Notes: generated by a model from the letters alone, not told the origin. Positions 36,693-46,761 are shown, numbered from the stretch's first letter. The stretch is 64,000 nt of DNA from Caballeronia humi (GCF_001544475.1 NZ_FCNW02000010.1:1-64000), one strand, 5' to 3'. A program made the numbers and translations.

Positions 36693-36769
36693 TGGTCGGA
36701 GCGAAAGGATTCGAACCTTCGACCCTCTGATCCCAAATCAGATGCGCTACCAGGCTGCGCTACGCTCCG
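36693..36769 (-). tRNA. tRNA-Pro (anticodon UGG)
   Basis: A 77-base cloverleaf with encoded CCA. Acceptor stem CGGAGCG pairs with CGCTCCG, anticodon arm CTGAT-TTGGGAT-CAG gives TGG, and the T-arm is GAAGGTTCGAATCCTTTC. Confidence 0.97.
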
Positions 36770-36895
36770 ACAAGCCGCAGATGATAGCGTTTTCCCGCAC
36801 CACGCGCAATGAAAAGTGTCGAAGGAATTGGCACGCGCGATGCAACCCACGGTCGAAGTATTGTCGAACGCAATTCGAACTCACGGAGACACTCG

Positions 36896-37351
36896 ATGAA
36901 CCTCATTCTCTGGCGCCACGCCGAAGCCGAAGACCACGCCGCAAGCGATCTCGTGCGGCAACTCACGCCGCGCGGACGCAAGCAGGCGCAGGCGGTCGCG
37001 AAGTGGCTCAAGGCGCGCATCGACGATGACGCCGTCTTCATCGTCAGCCCCGCGACGCGCACGATCCAGACCGCCGAGGCGTTCGGCGACCGCTATCGCG
37101 TGGTCGAGCAACTCGCGCCCGGCAAGAGCGCGCAGGCCGTACTCGATGCCGCGGGCTGGCCCGAGGGCATCGCGGAGACGGTCATCGTGGTCGGCCATCA
37201 GCCGACGATCGGCCGCGTCGCCGCGTTGCTCCTTAGCGGGCAGGAAGCGGAGTGGTCCGTAAAGAAGGCCGGCATCTGGTGGTTCCAGCAACGCGCGCGC
37301 GGCGTCGACCAGATCGTCCTGCGCGCCGTGACGAATCCGGACCTCCTGTAG
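36896..37351 (+). CDS. sixA: Phosphohistidine phosphatase SixA
   Basis: Removes phosphate from histidine residues of phosphorelay or phosphotransferase proteins; 151 residues, normal for SixA. The histidine phosphatase RHG-type motif is LWRHAEAED (catalytic His8) and the second histidine lies in VVGHQPTIGR (about residue 102). CGGAGAC precedes the ATG. It stands close upstream of olsB but a 94-base gap with its own hairpin separates them. Confidence 0.9.
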   Translation: MNLILWRHAEAEDHAASDLVRQLTPRGRKQAQAVAKWLKARIDDDAVFIVSPATRTIQTAEAFGDRYRVVEQLAPGKSAQAVLDAAGWPEGIAETVIVVGHQPTIGRVAALLLSGQEAEWSVKKAGIWWFQQRARGVDQIVLRAVTNPDLL

Positions 37352-37413
37352 CCATTTCATCGAAGCGTCACGTGCACGCCATGCGAGCGTCACGCGCGAT
37401 TACTACATTGGCG

Positions 37414-37431
37414 GGGATTCAAGAGAATCCC
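37414..37431 (+). promoter_or_regulatory. Hairpin just upstream of the olsB ribosome binding site
   Basis: GGGATTC and GAATCCC pair across an AAGA loop; the stem ends four bases before the GAGGAA ribosome binding site of olsB. It could influence translation or transcript stability. Confidence 0.4.
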
Positions 37432-37445
37432 ACCGAGGAACGCCA

Positions 37446-38243
37446 ATGCAAGATTCATCATCCAAAGCGCGCCCGACGCTTCTGCACGACTCGCGCCGCC
37501 GTCTTCCGCGCGCGGCGGAAACGGTTACCGGACAGCATCGTCTGCAAGTCGCGTGGGCCCGCTCCGAGGGCGAACTGCGCGAGGCGCAACGCCTGCGCTA
37601 TCGCGTGTTCTCCGACGAAATGGGCGCGCGCCTGTCAGGCCCGGCCGGCCTCGACGTCGATCGATTCGACGCCTTCTGCGATCACCTGCTCGTGCGCGAT
37701 CTCGAAACGCTCAGAGTGGTCGGCACGTATCGCGTTTTGCCGCCGCATCAGGCGGCGCGCATCGGGCGGCTCTATGCGGAAAGCGAATTCGACGTGTCGC
37801 GTCTTGCGCACTTGCGGCCGAAGCTCGTGGAAGTGGGCCGCTCGTGTGTGCATCCCGACTATCGCAACGGCGCCGTCATCATGTCGCTGTGGGGCGGGCT
37901 CGCCGCCTACATGAAGCAGAACGGCTACGAGACGATGCTCGGCTGCGCGAGCGTCGGCATGATCGATGGCGGGCATTACGCGGCAAACCTCTATTGCTCG
38001 CTGCAAGGCGATTCGCTGACCGCCCCCGAATACCGCGCGTTCCCGCATACGCCGCTGCCGGTCGAGGAATTGCGCACCGGCGCCGAGGTGAGCCCGCCGC
38101 CGCTGGTGAAGGGCTATTTGCGGCTCGGTGCCAAGATTTGCGGCGCGCCCGCGTGGGACCCGGATTTCAACACGGCCGATTTCCTCACGCTGTTCCGCCT
38201 GTCCGACATCAACGCTCGCTACGCGCGCCACTTCATGAGCTGA
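37446..38243 (+). CDS. olsB: L-ornithine N(alpha)-acyltransferase (ornithine lipid synthesis)
   Basis: Transfers a 3-hydroxyacyl group from ACP to ornithine, the first step to ornithine lipids. The 265-residue GNAT-related protein has the OlsB features LREAQRLRYRVFSDEMGARL near residue 40, GTYRVLPPHQA, VEVGRSCVHPDYRNGAVIM and a C-terminal LRLGAKICGAPAWDPDFNTA. olsA is not nearby. Ornithine lipids replace phospholipids when phosphate is short in many bacteria; the Pho genes lie a few kilobases away. Confidence 0.92.
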   Translation: MQDSSSKARPTLLHDSRRRLPRAAETVTGQHRLQVAWARSEGELREAQRLRYRVFSDEMGARLSGPAGLDVDRFDAFCDHLLVRDLETLRVVGTYRVLPPHQAARIGRLYAESEFDVSRLAHLRPKLVEVGRSCVHPDYRNGAVIMSLWGGLAAYMKQNGYETMLGCASVGMIDGGHYAANLYCSLQGDSLTAPEYRAFPHTPLPVEELRTGAEVSPPPLVKGYLRLGAKICGAPAWDPDFNTADFLTLFRLSDINARYARHFMS

Positions 38244-38251
38244 TGGGCGAT

Positions 38252-38289
38252 AAAAAGCCCTGCCGCGCTCGCACGCGGCAGGGCTTTCG
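38252..38289. terminator. Bidirectional terminator between olsB and ppx
   Basis: A 14-bp perfect stem (AAAGCCCTGCCGCG at 38254-38267 with 38274-38287) with a six-base loop sits between the two convergent genes. The minus strand continues with TTTTT, the plus strand with TTT. Confidence 0.88.
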
Positions 38290-38305
38290 ATTCCATCGAT
38301 CCCGC

Positions 38306-39817
38306 TCAATCGTCCGTATAGACAACCCGATACGGCCGCCCGATCTTCTCCCACTCCGCCGCTTCCTGCACGAGGCTGTAATCGGTGAGCGGATTGTTGG
38401 CGACCCAGTCGTTCGGCAGGCGCACGTCGAAGCCGCTGCCCGCCTGCTTCACGCGAATGGCCGGCAAGCCGGCATCGGTGCGGCGGCGGCACAACAGCGC
38501 CGCGAGCCGCAGACAAAACAGCAGCGTCCAGTCGACATCGCGTGCGTGCGCGAGCTTGCCGAGTTTGCCCGCGTGGCCGAGCACGAGCGCCGCGAGCCGC
38601 GCCTGATCGGTGCGCGAGAAGCCGGGCATGTCCGCGTGACTCGCGATATACGCCGAGTGCTTGTGATACGCGCTGTGCGCGATCGACAGCCCGATCTCGT
38701 GCAGCGCCGCCGACCACGCGAGGAACATGCGGTTCTCCTCGCGGCGCTCGTCGTCGGGTTCGTCGAGCTGATCGTAGAAGCTGATCGCCAGTTCGGCGAT
38801 GCGATCGGACTGCGCGGCATCGACGGCATAGCGCCGCTTGAAGCCCTCCACCGTCACCGTGCGCATGTCCTGATGCTGCGAGCGCCCGAGCAGGTCGTAG
38901 AGCACGCCGAGACGCAGCGCGCCGTCCGTCGTATCGACGTAATCGATGCCCAGCTCCTCGAACACGCCGAGCATGATCGACAAACCGCCCGCCAAGACAG
39001 GAATGCGGTCCGGCTTCAGCGCGATGAGTTTCAGCCGGTTCACGTTCTCCGCCTTGATCAAGGCGCGTTTCAGGCGCTCCAGGCCGCCGCGCGAGATGCC
39101 ATGCGTGATGTGCGGATCGTTGAAACCGTTCGCCTCGACGAGTTCCGCCAGCGCGCGCGCCGTTCCCGACGAACCGATCGCCTGGTCCCAGCCCGTGTGC
39201 TTGTATTCGCTCGAAATGATCTGGATTTCGCGCTTGGCGGCGAGTTCGGCCTGGCGCATCGTGTATTCGTCGACGTTGCCCGCCGCGAAAAACTGCCGGC
39301 TGTGGCTCACGCAGCCGATGTAGAGGCTTTCCATGTGGATCGGCGTGTAATGCGAGCCGATGATGAATTCCGTCGAGCCGCCGCCGATGTCCACCACGAG
39401 GCGCTTGCCCGCGCTCGCAGGCACGGAATGCGCGGCGCCCGCATAGATGAGCCGCGCTTCCTCGCGGCCCGCGATCACTTCGATCGGGAAGCCGAGCGCG
39501 CTTTCCGCCTCGGCGATGAATTCGTTCGCGTTTTTTGCAACGCGCAGCGTATTGGTTGCGACGGCGCGCACGTGGTCCGGATGAAAATCGCGCAACCGTT
39601 CGCCGAAGCGCTTGAGCGCATCCCAGCCACGCAGTTGCGACGCGCGGTCGAGATATTTGTCGCGCGACAGGCCCGCGCCCAGGCGCACCGGCTCGCGCAG
39701 CGCATCGACCTGATAGATCTGGCTGCCGGCGTCGGTTTCCTCGACGCGCCCGACGATCAGCCGGAAGCTGTTCGAACCCAGGTCTACGGCGGCGAGAAGA
39801 TGCGGGTGAGTGACCAT
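38306..39817 (-). CDS. ppx: Exopolyphosphatase
   Basis: Releases phosphate from the ends of polyphosphate and may also hydrolyse pppGpp; 503 residues. The ASKHA-type ATPase fold shows AAVDLGSNSFRLIVGRVEET at the N-terminus, RLIYAGAAH and LVVDIGGGSTEFIIG near residue 150. The C-terminal HD-like part is LGHAGKLGKLAHARD. The start MVTHPHLLAAVD follows the conserved N-terminus. It is divergent from ppk, giving opposed polyphosphate enzymes from one intergenic region. Confidence 0.95.
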   Translation of the reverse strand: MVTHPHLLAAVDLGSNSFRLIVGRVEETDAGSQIYQVDALREPVRLGAGLSRDKYLDRASQLRGWDALKRFGERLRDFHPDHVRAVATNTLRVAKNANEFIAEAESALGFPIEVIAGREEARLIYAGAAHSVPASAGKRLVVDIGGGSTEFIIGSHYTPIHMESLYIGCVSHSRQFFAAGNVDEYTMRQAELAAKREIQIISSEYKHTGWDQAIGSSGTARALAELVEANGFNDPHITHGISRGGLERLKRALIKAENVNRLKLIALKPDRIPVLAGGLSIMLGVFEELGIDYVDTTDGALRLGVLYDLLGRSQHQDMRTVTVEGFKRRYAVDAAQSDRIAELAISFYDQLDEPDDERREENRMFLAWSAALHEIGLSIAHSAYHKHSAYIASHADMPGFSRTDQARLAALVLGHAGKLGKLAHARDVDWTLLFCLRLAALLCRRRTDAGLPAIRVKQAGSGFDVRLPNDWVANNPLTDYSLVQEAAEWEKIGRPYRVVYTDD

Positions 39818-39967
39818 CGGTTGTCCAGGATTCGTAAGAAAGGGACCGCAAAAAACCGCATCGCGGCGCCGCACCAATTCTAAAGCAAGCGCGCCCGGCC
39901 GCACCGCTACGCGGCCGCTCCTCTCGCGACGCTATTCCCAATCTGCGTAGAATTTGTGACACTGGAA

Positions 39968-39986
39968 CTGTCACGAAAATTTAATC
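39968..39986 (+). promoter_or_regulatory. Possible weak Pho box upstream of ppk
   Basis: CTGTCAC at 39968-39974 is a perfect PhoB half-site followed by an A-rich spacer, but the second half-site (TTTAATC) is poor. The AT-rich stretch in the 231-base ppx-ppk gap makes a promoter here likely; PhoB control is only suggested. Confidence 0.35.
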
Positions 39987-40048
39987 TTACTGTGAGAGTA
40001 TCCGAGCCTCCGTTTGCCCTCCCGATCGACCCCCACCGCTCCTCGCCG

Positions 40049-42112
40049 ATGTCCATACGCTATCCGCTTTTCAACCGCGAACTGGGCATACTGGGATTCA
40101 ACGAGCGCGTGCTCGCGCAAGCCGCCGACACCGCCGTCCCTCTTCTCGAGCGGCTCCGTTTCATCTGCATCACCAGCAGCAATCTCGACGAGTTCTTCGA
40201 AGTCCGCATGGCAGGCCTGCAGGAACAGATGCGCGACAACCCCGGCTCGCTTTCGCCCGACGGCATGTCGCTGCAGCACGTGTACGACCTCGTCGTCGAG
40301 CGCACGCACCGGCTCGTGCGCCAGCAATACGCGATGCTGCACGAAATCGTGCTGCCCGCGCTCGAAAGCGAAGGCATCTTCTTTCATGGCGCCGACGGCT
40401 GGTCGCAGCAGCAGACCGCCTGGGCGCGCGCTTACTTCCAGGATGAACTGCTGCCCGTCCTGACGCCGATCGGGCTCGACCCCGCGCATCCGTTTCCGCG
40501 CGTGTTGAACAAGAGCCTGAACTTCGTCGTCGAGCTGGAGGGCAAGGACGCGTTCGGCCGTCAGGCGATGATGGGCATCGTGCAAGCGCCGCGTGCGTTG
40601 CCTCGCCTCGTGCGGATGCCCGAGGCGCTGTCGGGGTATCCACACGGCTTCGTGCTGCTGAGTTCGCTGATGCAGCACTTCGTCGCCGAGCTGTTTCCGC
40701 ATCTGAACGTGCGAAGCTGCAACCAGTTTCGCATCACGCGCAATAGCGAACTGTTCGTCGACGAAGACGAAATCACGAATCTGCGCGTCGCGTTGCAGGG
40801 CGAATTGCCCGCGCGGCATCTGGGCAATGCGGTACGGCTGGAAGTGTCGGCGGAGACGCCGCCGCACATGATCCGGCGCCTGCTCGACGAGAGCCAGTTG
40901 AACGAGCGCGACTGCTATCGCGTGAACGGGCCTGTGAATCTCGTGCGGTTGATGCAGTTGCCCGAGATGGTGGACCGGCCGGACCTGAAGTTCGTGCCGC
41001 ACATTCCGGCGATCCCGAAGACGATCGCGAGCGCCGCGAATCTCTTCGATGCGATCGATCAGGGCGACATCCTGCTGCATCATCCGTACGAGAGTTTTCA
41101 GCCGGTGCTCGAGTTGTTGCTGCAGGCGGCGAAGGACCCGCAGGTCGTCGCGATCAAGCAGACGATCTATCGCACCGGCACTGACTCCCCATTGATGGAC
41201 GCGCTCATGCAGGCCGCGCGCAACGGCAAGGAAGTGACGGTGGTCGTCGAGTTGCTCGCGCGCTTCGATGAGGAGACGAACATCAACTGGGCCGCGCAGC
41301 TCGAAGCGGTGGGCGCGCACGTGGTGTACGGCGTGGTCGGCCACAAGTGCCACGCGAAGATGATGCTGATCGTGCGGCGCGTGTCGGTCGGCGGGAAGAT
41401 GGTGTTGAAGCGCTATGTGCATCTGGGCACGGGGAACTATCATCCGCGCACGGCGCGTCTTTATACCGACTTTGGCATGATGACGTCCGACCAGGAGCTA
41501 TGCGAGGACGTGCATCACGTGTTCCAGCAACTGACGGGCATCGGCGGGGAGATCGCGCTGCACCAGATCTGGCAGTCGCCGTTTACGCTGCACGCGCGGC
41601 TGATCGATGGCATTCGCGCCGAGGCCGATCATGCGCGGGCCGGGCGCAAGGCGCGCATCGTGGCAAAGATGAATGCCTTGCTGGAGCCTTCGGTAATTGC
41701 CGCGCTTTACGAGGCGTCGCAGGCGGGGGTGAAGATCGATTTGATCGTGCGCGGAGTGTGTTCCTTGAAGCCCGGCGTTGAAGATCTATCGGAAAACATC
41801 ACCGTGCGATCGATCGTCGGGCGGTTTCTCGAGCATCATCGGATCTTCTATTTTTATGCGAATGGGCGAGAGGACGTTTATCTGTCGAGCGCGGACTGGA
41901 TGGATCGCAACTTCTTCCGGCGTGTCGAAGTGGCGTTTCCGGTGCGTGATCGTCGGCTCAAGCGGCGCGTGATTGCCGAAGGATTATCGGTGTTTCTCGG
42001 TGACAATCAGGCGGCATGGCTCATGCAGAGCGATGGACATTACAAGCGCCGCCGGCCGGGGAAATCGATGCGCAATGCGCAGTTGGGGCTGCTCGCCAAG
42101 TTTTGTTCTTGA
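40049..42112 (+). CDS. ppk1: Polyphosphate kinase 1
   Basis: Makes polyphosphate from ATP through a phosphohistidine intermediate; 687 residues, the usual PPK1 length. The N-terminal domain begins YPLFNRELGILGFNERVLAQ and SSNLDEFFEVRMAGL. Catalytic-domain segments are DILLHHPYESFQPVLEL, AIKQTIYRTG, the histidine-bearing VVGHKCHAKMMLIVRR (about residue 430) and HLGTGNYHPRTARLYTDFG. The start MSIRYPLF is chosen by family conservation. Ends convergent with phoR. Confidence 0.97.
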   Translation: MSIRYPLFNRELGILGFNERVLAQAADTAVPLLERLRFICITSSNLDEFFEVRMAGLQEQMRDNPGSLSPDGMSLQHVYDLVVERTHRLVRQQYAMLHEIVLPALESEGIFFHGADGWSQQQTAWARAYFQDELLPVLTPIGLDPAHPFPRVLNKSLNFVVELEGKDAFGRQAMMGIVQAPRALPRLVRMPEALSGYPHGFVLLSSLMQHFVAELFPHLNVRSCNQFRITRNSELFVDEDEITNLRVALQGELPARHLGNAVRLEVSAETPPHMIRRLLDESQLNERDCYRVNGPVNLVRLMQLPEMVDRPDLKFVPHIPAIPKTIASAANLFDAIDQGDILLHHPYESFQPVLELLLQAAKDPQVVAIKQTIYRTGTDSPLMDALMQAARNGKEVTVVVELLARFDEETNINWAAQLEAVGAHVVYGVVGHKCHAKMMLIVRRVSVGGKMVLKRYVHLGTGNYHPRTARLYTDFGMMTSDQELCEDVHHVFQQLTGIGGEIALHQIWQSPFTLHARLIDGIRAEADHARAGRKARIVAKMNALLEPSVIAALYEASQAGVKIDLIVRGVCSLKPGVEDLSENITVRSIVGRFLEHHRIFYFYANGREDVYLSSADWMDRNFFRRVEVAFPVRDRRLKRRVIAEGLSVFLGDNQAAWLMQSDGHYKRRRPGKSMRNAQLGLLAKFCS

Positions 42113-42116
42113 AGGT

Positions 42117-42144
42117 GCTGGCGCTATTTTTAAGAAGCGCCAGC
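42117..42144. terminator. Hairpin between convergent ppk1 and phoR
   Basis: GCTGGCGCT (42117-42125) pairs with AGCGCCAGC (42136-42144) around an AT-rich ten-base loop. No T-run follows the stem in either direction, so termination strength is uncertain. Confidence 0.5.
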
Positions 42145-42149
42145 GGAAT

Positions 42150-43463
42150 TCAAACCGCTATCGATTTCCTCAAAGCAGTGCGCGCAGCGGGAAAGCGCAC
42201 GATGAACGTACTTCCCCGTCCTTCCTCGCTTTTGACGTCAAGCTCGGCATGATGCCGCTGCAGCACATGCTTGACGATGGCAAGCCCCAGTCCCGTGCCG
42301 CCCGTGTCGCGTGAGCGGCTGCGATCCACGCGATAAAACCGCTCGGTCAAGCGCGGAATATGCTCCGCAGGAATGCCCAGCCCGCTGTCCCGCACCGAGA
42401 ACACTGCGCGATCCTTCACTCGCTGCCAGACGACATCGATCGTCCCGCCGTCTGGCGTATAGCGAATCGCATTGGTGACGAGATTCCCGAGCGCACTCAC
42501 GATCTCCGTCTCCGCGCCTGCGACCGTCAACGCCTCATCAGCGTTAAACGTAATCCGGTGCCGCCCGCCCGAAAGATTGTTGGCATCATCTTCGAGATGA
42601 CGCAGGACCGCGCGCATATCGAGCAGATCATCGCTGGGCGGACGCATATCGCCTTCGAGATTTGCGAGCACGAGCAGATCGCGCACGATGTTCTGCATCC
42701 GCGAAGCCTGCTGGTCCATCATTTCGAGGTAACGCGCGCGATCCGCTTCATCGAGCGGCAACTCGCGCATCGTTTCCAGAAAGCCCGACAGCACCGTCAG
42801 CGGCGTCTTCAGTTCGTGCGATACATTCGCGACGAAATCACGCCGCATTGAATCGGTGCGCTCAAGCTCGGTAATGTCCTGCGTCAGAATCAGCTTGCGA
42901 TTCTCGCCATAAGGAAACACCTGCACCGATAGCGTGTAGTGCCGCCGCACGCCCATCCCGCGCATCACGAGCATCTCTTCGTAATGGTGCGAGTTCAGAT
43001 AACGCACGAACTCCGGCTGACGCACGAGATGCGTCACATGCTGGCGCAGATCGCGCTTCGCATCGAGCCCGAAGTGCGTCTCGGCGATCGCGTTGCACCA
43101 CTCGATCTGATCACGGTCGTCGAGCATGGCGACGCCGTTCGGCGATGCCTGGATCGCCTGGATGAAGCGCGAATGCTGCTGCTCGACCTGACGCACCTGC
43201 GCGTGCCAGCGCTTCGCGAGCTTGTGCAGCCGGTAATAGATTTCGCCCCAGATGCCAAGCGCGCTCGGCACTTCGCCGTAGACGGGCGCATCGAGCAGAC
43301 GCCACAGACGCTGCGTATGAAACGTGCTGATGAAGCTCTGCACGACGAGCACGACGACCGCGAACGCGAGCGCCACGCGCACGCCGAGGAAAGCGCCGAT
43401 GAGCGCACTCAGCGCCGCGAGCAGCGCCAGGGACACGATCGAACGCGTCCAGATGATGTTCAT
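42150..43463 (-). CDS. phoR: Phosphate regulon sensor histidine kinase PhoR
   Basis: Membrane sensor kinase of 437 residues. Two N-terminal hydrophobic helices (about residues 8-50), a PAS domain (about 95-200), the H-box FVANVSHELKTPLTVLSGFL with the phosphorylated His near residue 214, and ATP-binding N, G1 and G2 boxes (LVTNAIRYTPDGG, VRDSGLGIPAEH, DTGGTGLGLAIVKHV). It phosphorylates PhoB when phosphate is scarce. Last gene of the pst-pho cluster, 36 bases after phoB. Confidence 0.95.
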   Translation of the reverse strand: MNIIWTRSIVSLALLAALSALIGAFLGVRVALAFAVVVLVVQSFISTFHTQRLWRLLDAPVYGEVPSALGIWGEIYYRLHKLAKRWHAQVRQVEQQHSRFIQAIQASPNGVAMLDDRDQIEWCNAIAETHFGLDAKRDLRQHVTHLVRQPEFVRYLNSHHYEEMLVMRGMGVRRHYTLSVQVFPYGENRKLILTQDITELERTDSMRRDFVANVSHELKTPLTVLSGFLETMRELPLDEADRARYLEMMDQQASRMQNIVRDLLVLANLEGDMRPPSDDLLDMRAVLRHLEDDANNLSGGRHRITFNADEALTVAGAETEIVSALGNLVTNAIRYTPDGGTIDVVWQRVKDRAVFSVRDSGLGIPAEHIPRLTERFYRVDRSRSRDTGGTGLGLAIVKHVLQRHHAELDVKSEEGRGSTFIVRFPAARTALRKSIAV

Positions 43464-43499
43464 GGATCGGCGAAAGAAGGAGTGGGGACCGGCGGCGGG

Positions 43500-44201
43500 T
43501 CAGGCGCTCCGGGCAAGCCGGTAGCCGCTGCCACGCACTGTTTCGATCATAGCATCGCAGCCCGCCGGCTTGAGCGCGGCGCGCAGGCGCTTGATATGCA
43601 CGTCGACGGTCCGCTCCTCCACGAACACGTGATCGCCCCACACCTGATCCAGCAGTTGCGTGCGGCTATGTACACGCTCCGGATGCGTCATGAAGAAATG
43701 CAATAGCCGGAATTCGGTCGGGCCGAGATCGAGCTTGATATCGTTGCCCGAGTGGCTCGCGGCCACGCGATGCGTCGCCGGATCGAGGCGCAAGCCGTTG
43801 ATCGCAACCACGTCTTCCGTCAACTGCGGCGCCCGGCGGCGCAGCACCGCCTTGATGCGCGCCATCAGTTCCTTCGGCGAGAAGGGTTTCGTGACGTAGT
43901 CGTCGGCGCCGATTTCGAGGCCGAGCACCTTGTCCTGCTCGTCGCCGCGCGCGGTCAGCATGATGATCGGAATGTGCTTCGTGCGCTCGTTGTTGCGCAA
44001 CTCGCGAGCGAACGTGATGCCGGACTTGCCCGGCAGCATCCAGTCGAGCAGCACGAGATCGGGCAGGACATCGCTGATCAGGTTCTGCGCCTGCTCCGCG
44101 TTGTAGGCGCGGATCGGGCAATGTCCCGCGTGTTGCAGATTCACCGAGATCAGTTCGGAAATCGCGGGTTCGTCTTCGATGACGAGGATACTGCTGGGCA
44201 T
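43500..44201 (-). CDS. phoB: Phosphate regulon response regulator PhoB
   Basis: OmpR-family regulator of 233 residues. Receiver domain with acidic pocket VIEDEPAI and phospho-acceptor aspartate in LVLLDWMLPGKSG (about residue 53); C-terminal winged helix with LGPTEFRLLHFFMTHPERV and TVDVHIKRLRAAL. Start MPSSILVIEDE by conservation. Its target, a Pho box, is visible upstream of pstS. Confidence 0.97.
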   Translation of the reverse strand: MPSSILVIEDEPAISELISVNLQHAGHCPIRAYNAEQAQNLISDVLPDLVLLDWMLPGKSGITFARELRNNERTKHIPIIMLTARGDEQDKVLGLEIGADDYVTKPFSPKELMARIKAVLRRRAPQLTEDVVAINGLRLDPATHRVAASHSGNDIKLDLGPTEFRLLHFFMTHPERVHSRTQLLDQVWGDHVFVEERTVDVHIKRLRAALKPAGCDAMIETVRGSGYRLARSA

Positions 44202-44235
44202 CGGCACCTCTGTGACCTTTTTGCTTGAAGTGAAA

Positions 44236-44940
44236 TTAGCTGAGCGCTTCGCGTTCGAGCTGGTCGCGCGACACATGGCGCACGTCGGTTCCCTTCACGA
44301 TGTAGATGATGAACTCGGCGATGTTCTTCGCATGGTCGCCGATCCGCTCGACCGCCTTCGCGATGAACAGATAGTCGAGCCCCGCCGAAATCGTGCGCGG
44401 GTCTTCCATCATGTACGTGATGAGCTTCCGGACGAACGCGCGGAATTCCTCGTCGATCGCCTTGTCGTCGCGCACGATCTGCGCGGCCGCGACGGTGTCG
44501 AGGCGCGCGAACGCATCGAGCGCACGGCGCAGGATCGTTACCGCCATCTCGCCCGAGAGCTTGATCTCCGCGATGTTCACCGTACGGCCCGCGCCGTCTT
44601 CGCTGATGCGCTTCACGCGCTTCGCGATCTTCTCGGCTTCGTCGCCGGCGCGTTCGAGGTTCGTGATCGTCTTCGAGATCGCCATCAGGAGGCGCAGGTC
44701 GCGCGCGGCGGGCTGCCGGCGCGCGATGATGTTGCTGCACTCCTCGTCGATCTCGACTTCCATCGTGTTCAATCGCACTTCGGCCGCGATCACCTGGTCG
44801 GCGACGGCAATGTCGAACGTGTTGAGCGCCTGCATCGCGTGGATGATCTGCGACTCGACGAGCCCGCCCATTTCCAGCACTTTCGACGATACCGCGTTGA
44901 GATCGGCATCGAACTGGCTCGACAGATGTTTATCGGACAT
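44236..44940 (-). CDS. phoU: Phosphate-specific transport system accessory protein PhoU
   Basis: Peripheral negative regulator linking PstB and PhoR; 234 residues made of two three-helix PhoU repeats, each with an E/DxxxD metal-binding pattern (residues such as INAEVRLNTMEVEIDEE and FVRKLITYMMED). LERAGDEAEKIAK and VERIGDHAKNIAEFI are the family markers. Lies between pstB and phoB in the usual order. Confidence 0.95.
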   Translation of the reverse strand: MSDKHLSSQFDADLNAVSSKVLEMGGLVESQIIHAMQALNTFDIAVADQVIAAEVRLNTMEVEIDEECSNIIARRQPAARDLRLLMAISKTITNLERAGDEAEKIAKRVKRISEDGAGRTVNIAEIKLSGEMAVTILRRALDAFARLDTVAAAQIVRDDKAIDEEFRAFVRKLITYMMEDPRTISAGLDYLFIAKAVERIGDHAKNIAEFIIYIVKGTDVRHVSRDQLEREALS

Positions 44941-44976
44941 GTATTGCTCCTGTAATCCCGTTCTCTCTCCGGCGGC

Positions 44977-45864
44977 TTAGCCGAACCGCCCGGTAATGTA
45001 GTCTTCCGTTTCCTTGCGGCCGGGCTTGATGAAGATCTTTTCGGTGTCTCCGAATTCGATCAGCTCGCCGAGGTACATATATGCAGTGTAGTCCGAGCAG
45101 CGCGCCGCCTGTTGCATGTTGTGCGTGACGATCACGACCGTGTAGTCGTTCTTCAGTTCGGCGATCAGTTCTTCGATGCGGCCCGTCGAAATAGGATCGA
45201 GCGCGGAGCACGGTTCGTCGAGCAACAGCACTTCGGGCCGGATCGCGATGCCGCGCGCGATGCACAGGCGCTGCTGCTGCCCGCCCGACAATCCATAGCC
45301 GCTTTGCTGCAGCTTGTCCTTCACTTCGTTCCAGAGCGCGGCCTTCGTCAGCGCCCATTCGACGCGATCGTCCATCTCCGAACGCGACAGTTGCTCGAAC
45401 ATCTTTACGCCGAACGCGATGTTGTCGTAGATCGACATCGGAAACGGCGTCGGCTTCTGGAACACCATGCCGACGCGCGCGCGAAGCAGCGAAATGTCGC
45501 GGCGCGTGTCCAGCAGGTTCTCGCCGTCCATCAGGATCTCGCCTTCGGCGCGCTGCTCCGGATAGAGCGCGTACATCTTGTTGAACGTGCGCAGGAGCGT
45601 GGACTTGCCGCATCCCGACGGGCCGATGAACGCCGTCACCTTCTTCTCGGGAATGCGCAGGTTGATGTTCTTCAGCGCGTGATACTTGCCGTAGAAGAAG
45701 TTGAGATCGTTGACTTCGATCTTCGGCTTCATCGAATCGGCGGGTTTTGCGCTGTGCGTCGGCTTGAAGCTGCCGGGCACCGGGCCGCGCTCGACCGGCG
45801 CCGCAGTCTTCTCGTCGACCGCGTTTGCGTTCAGGTGGCTGACACCACTGGTGACCATGTTCAT
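44977..45864 (-). CDS. pstB: Phosphate ABC transporter ATP-binding protein
   Basis: ATPase of the high-affinity phosphate importer, 295 residues; about 45 N-terminal residues exceed the E. coli length and are not conserved. Walker [10 protein letters not shown] at residues 81-89, signature [16 protein letters not shown], Walker [13 protein letters not shown], then [14 protein letters not shown] and a C-terminal end [10 protein letters not shown]. Confidence 0.97.
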   Translation of the reverse strand: MNMVTSGVSHLNANAVDEKTAAPVERGPVPGSFKPTHSAKPADSMKPKIEVNDLNFFYGKYHALKNINLRIPEKKVTAFIGPSGCGKSTLLRTFNKMYALYPEQRAEGEILMDGENLLDTRRDISLLRARVGMVFQKPTPFPMSIYDNIAFGVKMFEQLSRSEMDDRVEWALTKAALWNEVKDKLQQSGYGLSGGQQQRLCIARGIAIRPEVLLLDEPCSALDPISTGRIEELIAELKNDYTVVIVTHNMQQAARCSDYTAYMYLGELIEFGDTEKIFIKPGRKETEDYITGRFG

Positions 45865-45879
45865 GGAATCACTCCGCCT

Positions 45880-46761
45880 CTATTTCTTTGAAATGATCGT
45901 GCGTGCAAGGATATTCAGACCCAGCACGCCGAGCGTAATCAGGAATACGCCGGCCCACGCGAGTGCTTGCCACTGCGGGAACGGGCTCATCGCGAACTTG
46001 TAGATCGTGACCGGCAAATTCGCGACCGGCTGGTTCATGTCCCACGAGAAGAACTGGTTCGACAGCGCCGTGAAGAGGAGCGGCGCGGTTTCGCCGGCGA
46101 TGCGCGCGACCGCCAGCAGCACGCCCGTCACGATCCCGCCGACTGACGCCTTCAGCGTGATCGACATCACCATCTTCCACTTCGGCGTGCCGAGCGCGAA
46201 CGCCGCTTCGCGCAGCGCGTTCGGCACGAGCTTCAGCATGTTCTCGGTCGTGCGGATCACGATCGGAATCTGCAGGAGCGCCAACGCGATCACGCCGGCC
46301 CAGCCGGAAAAGCGCCCCATCTTCGCGACGACGAGCGCGTAGACGAACAAGCCGATCACGATCGACGGCGCCGACAGCAAAATGTCGTTGATGAAGCGTG
46401 TGACGCTCGCGAGCCATTTCTTCTGGCCGTATTCCGCCAGATACACGCCCGCGAGAATGCCGAGCGGCGTGCCGAGGAACGTCGCGAGCACGACGAGCAT
46501 CAGGCTGCCAACGATGGCGTTCGCGAGACCGCCGCCGTCGGTGTTCGGCGGAGGCGTCGACTGCGTGAAAAGATCGATCGACAGGCCGCCGATGCCGAGC
46601 TTCAGCGTCGTGAAGAGAATCCACACGAGCCACAAGAGGCCGAAGGCCATCGCCGCGAGGGACATCGTCAGCGCGATCGCGTTCTTGCCGCGGCGGCGGC
46701 GCTGCAGTTTGATGCGCGTCGCATCCGACGCGTCATTTTCGATGAATGCGGGCTGGCTCAC
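45880..46761 (-). CDS. pstA: Phosphate ABC transporter permease PstA
   Basis: Inner-membrane permease of 293 residues, about six transmembrane segments. The binding-protein-dependent permease loop is seen in [19 protein letters not shown], and [20 protein letters not shown] is PstA-typical. The start overlaps the pstC stop as ATGA; pstB begins 15 bases after its stop. Confidence 0.95.
   Translation of the reverse strand: MSQPAFIENDASDATRIKLQRRRRGKNAIALTMSLAAMAFGLLWLVWILFTTLKLGIGGLSIDLFTQSTPPPNTDGGGLANAIVGSLMLVVLATFLGTPLGILAGVYLAEYGQKKWLASVTRFINDILLSAPSIVIGLFVYALVVAKMGRFSGWAGVIALALLQIPIVIRTTENMLKLVPNALREAAFALGTPKWKMVMSITLKASVGGIVTGVLLAVARIAGETAPLLFTALSNQFFSWDMNQPVANLPVTIYKFAMSPFPQWQALAWAGVFLITLGVLGLNILARTIISKK

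Noticed and set aside
32470..36769. Genomic island or prophage attached to one of the two tRNA genes
   Set aside because: No integrase, no duplicated tRNA 3' end and no shift in composition; the genes between are chromosomal in character.
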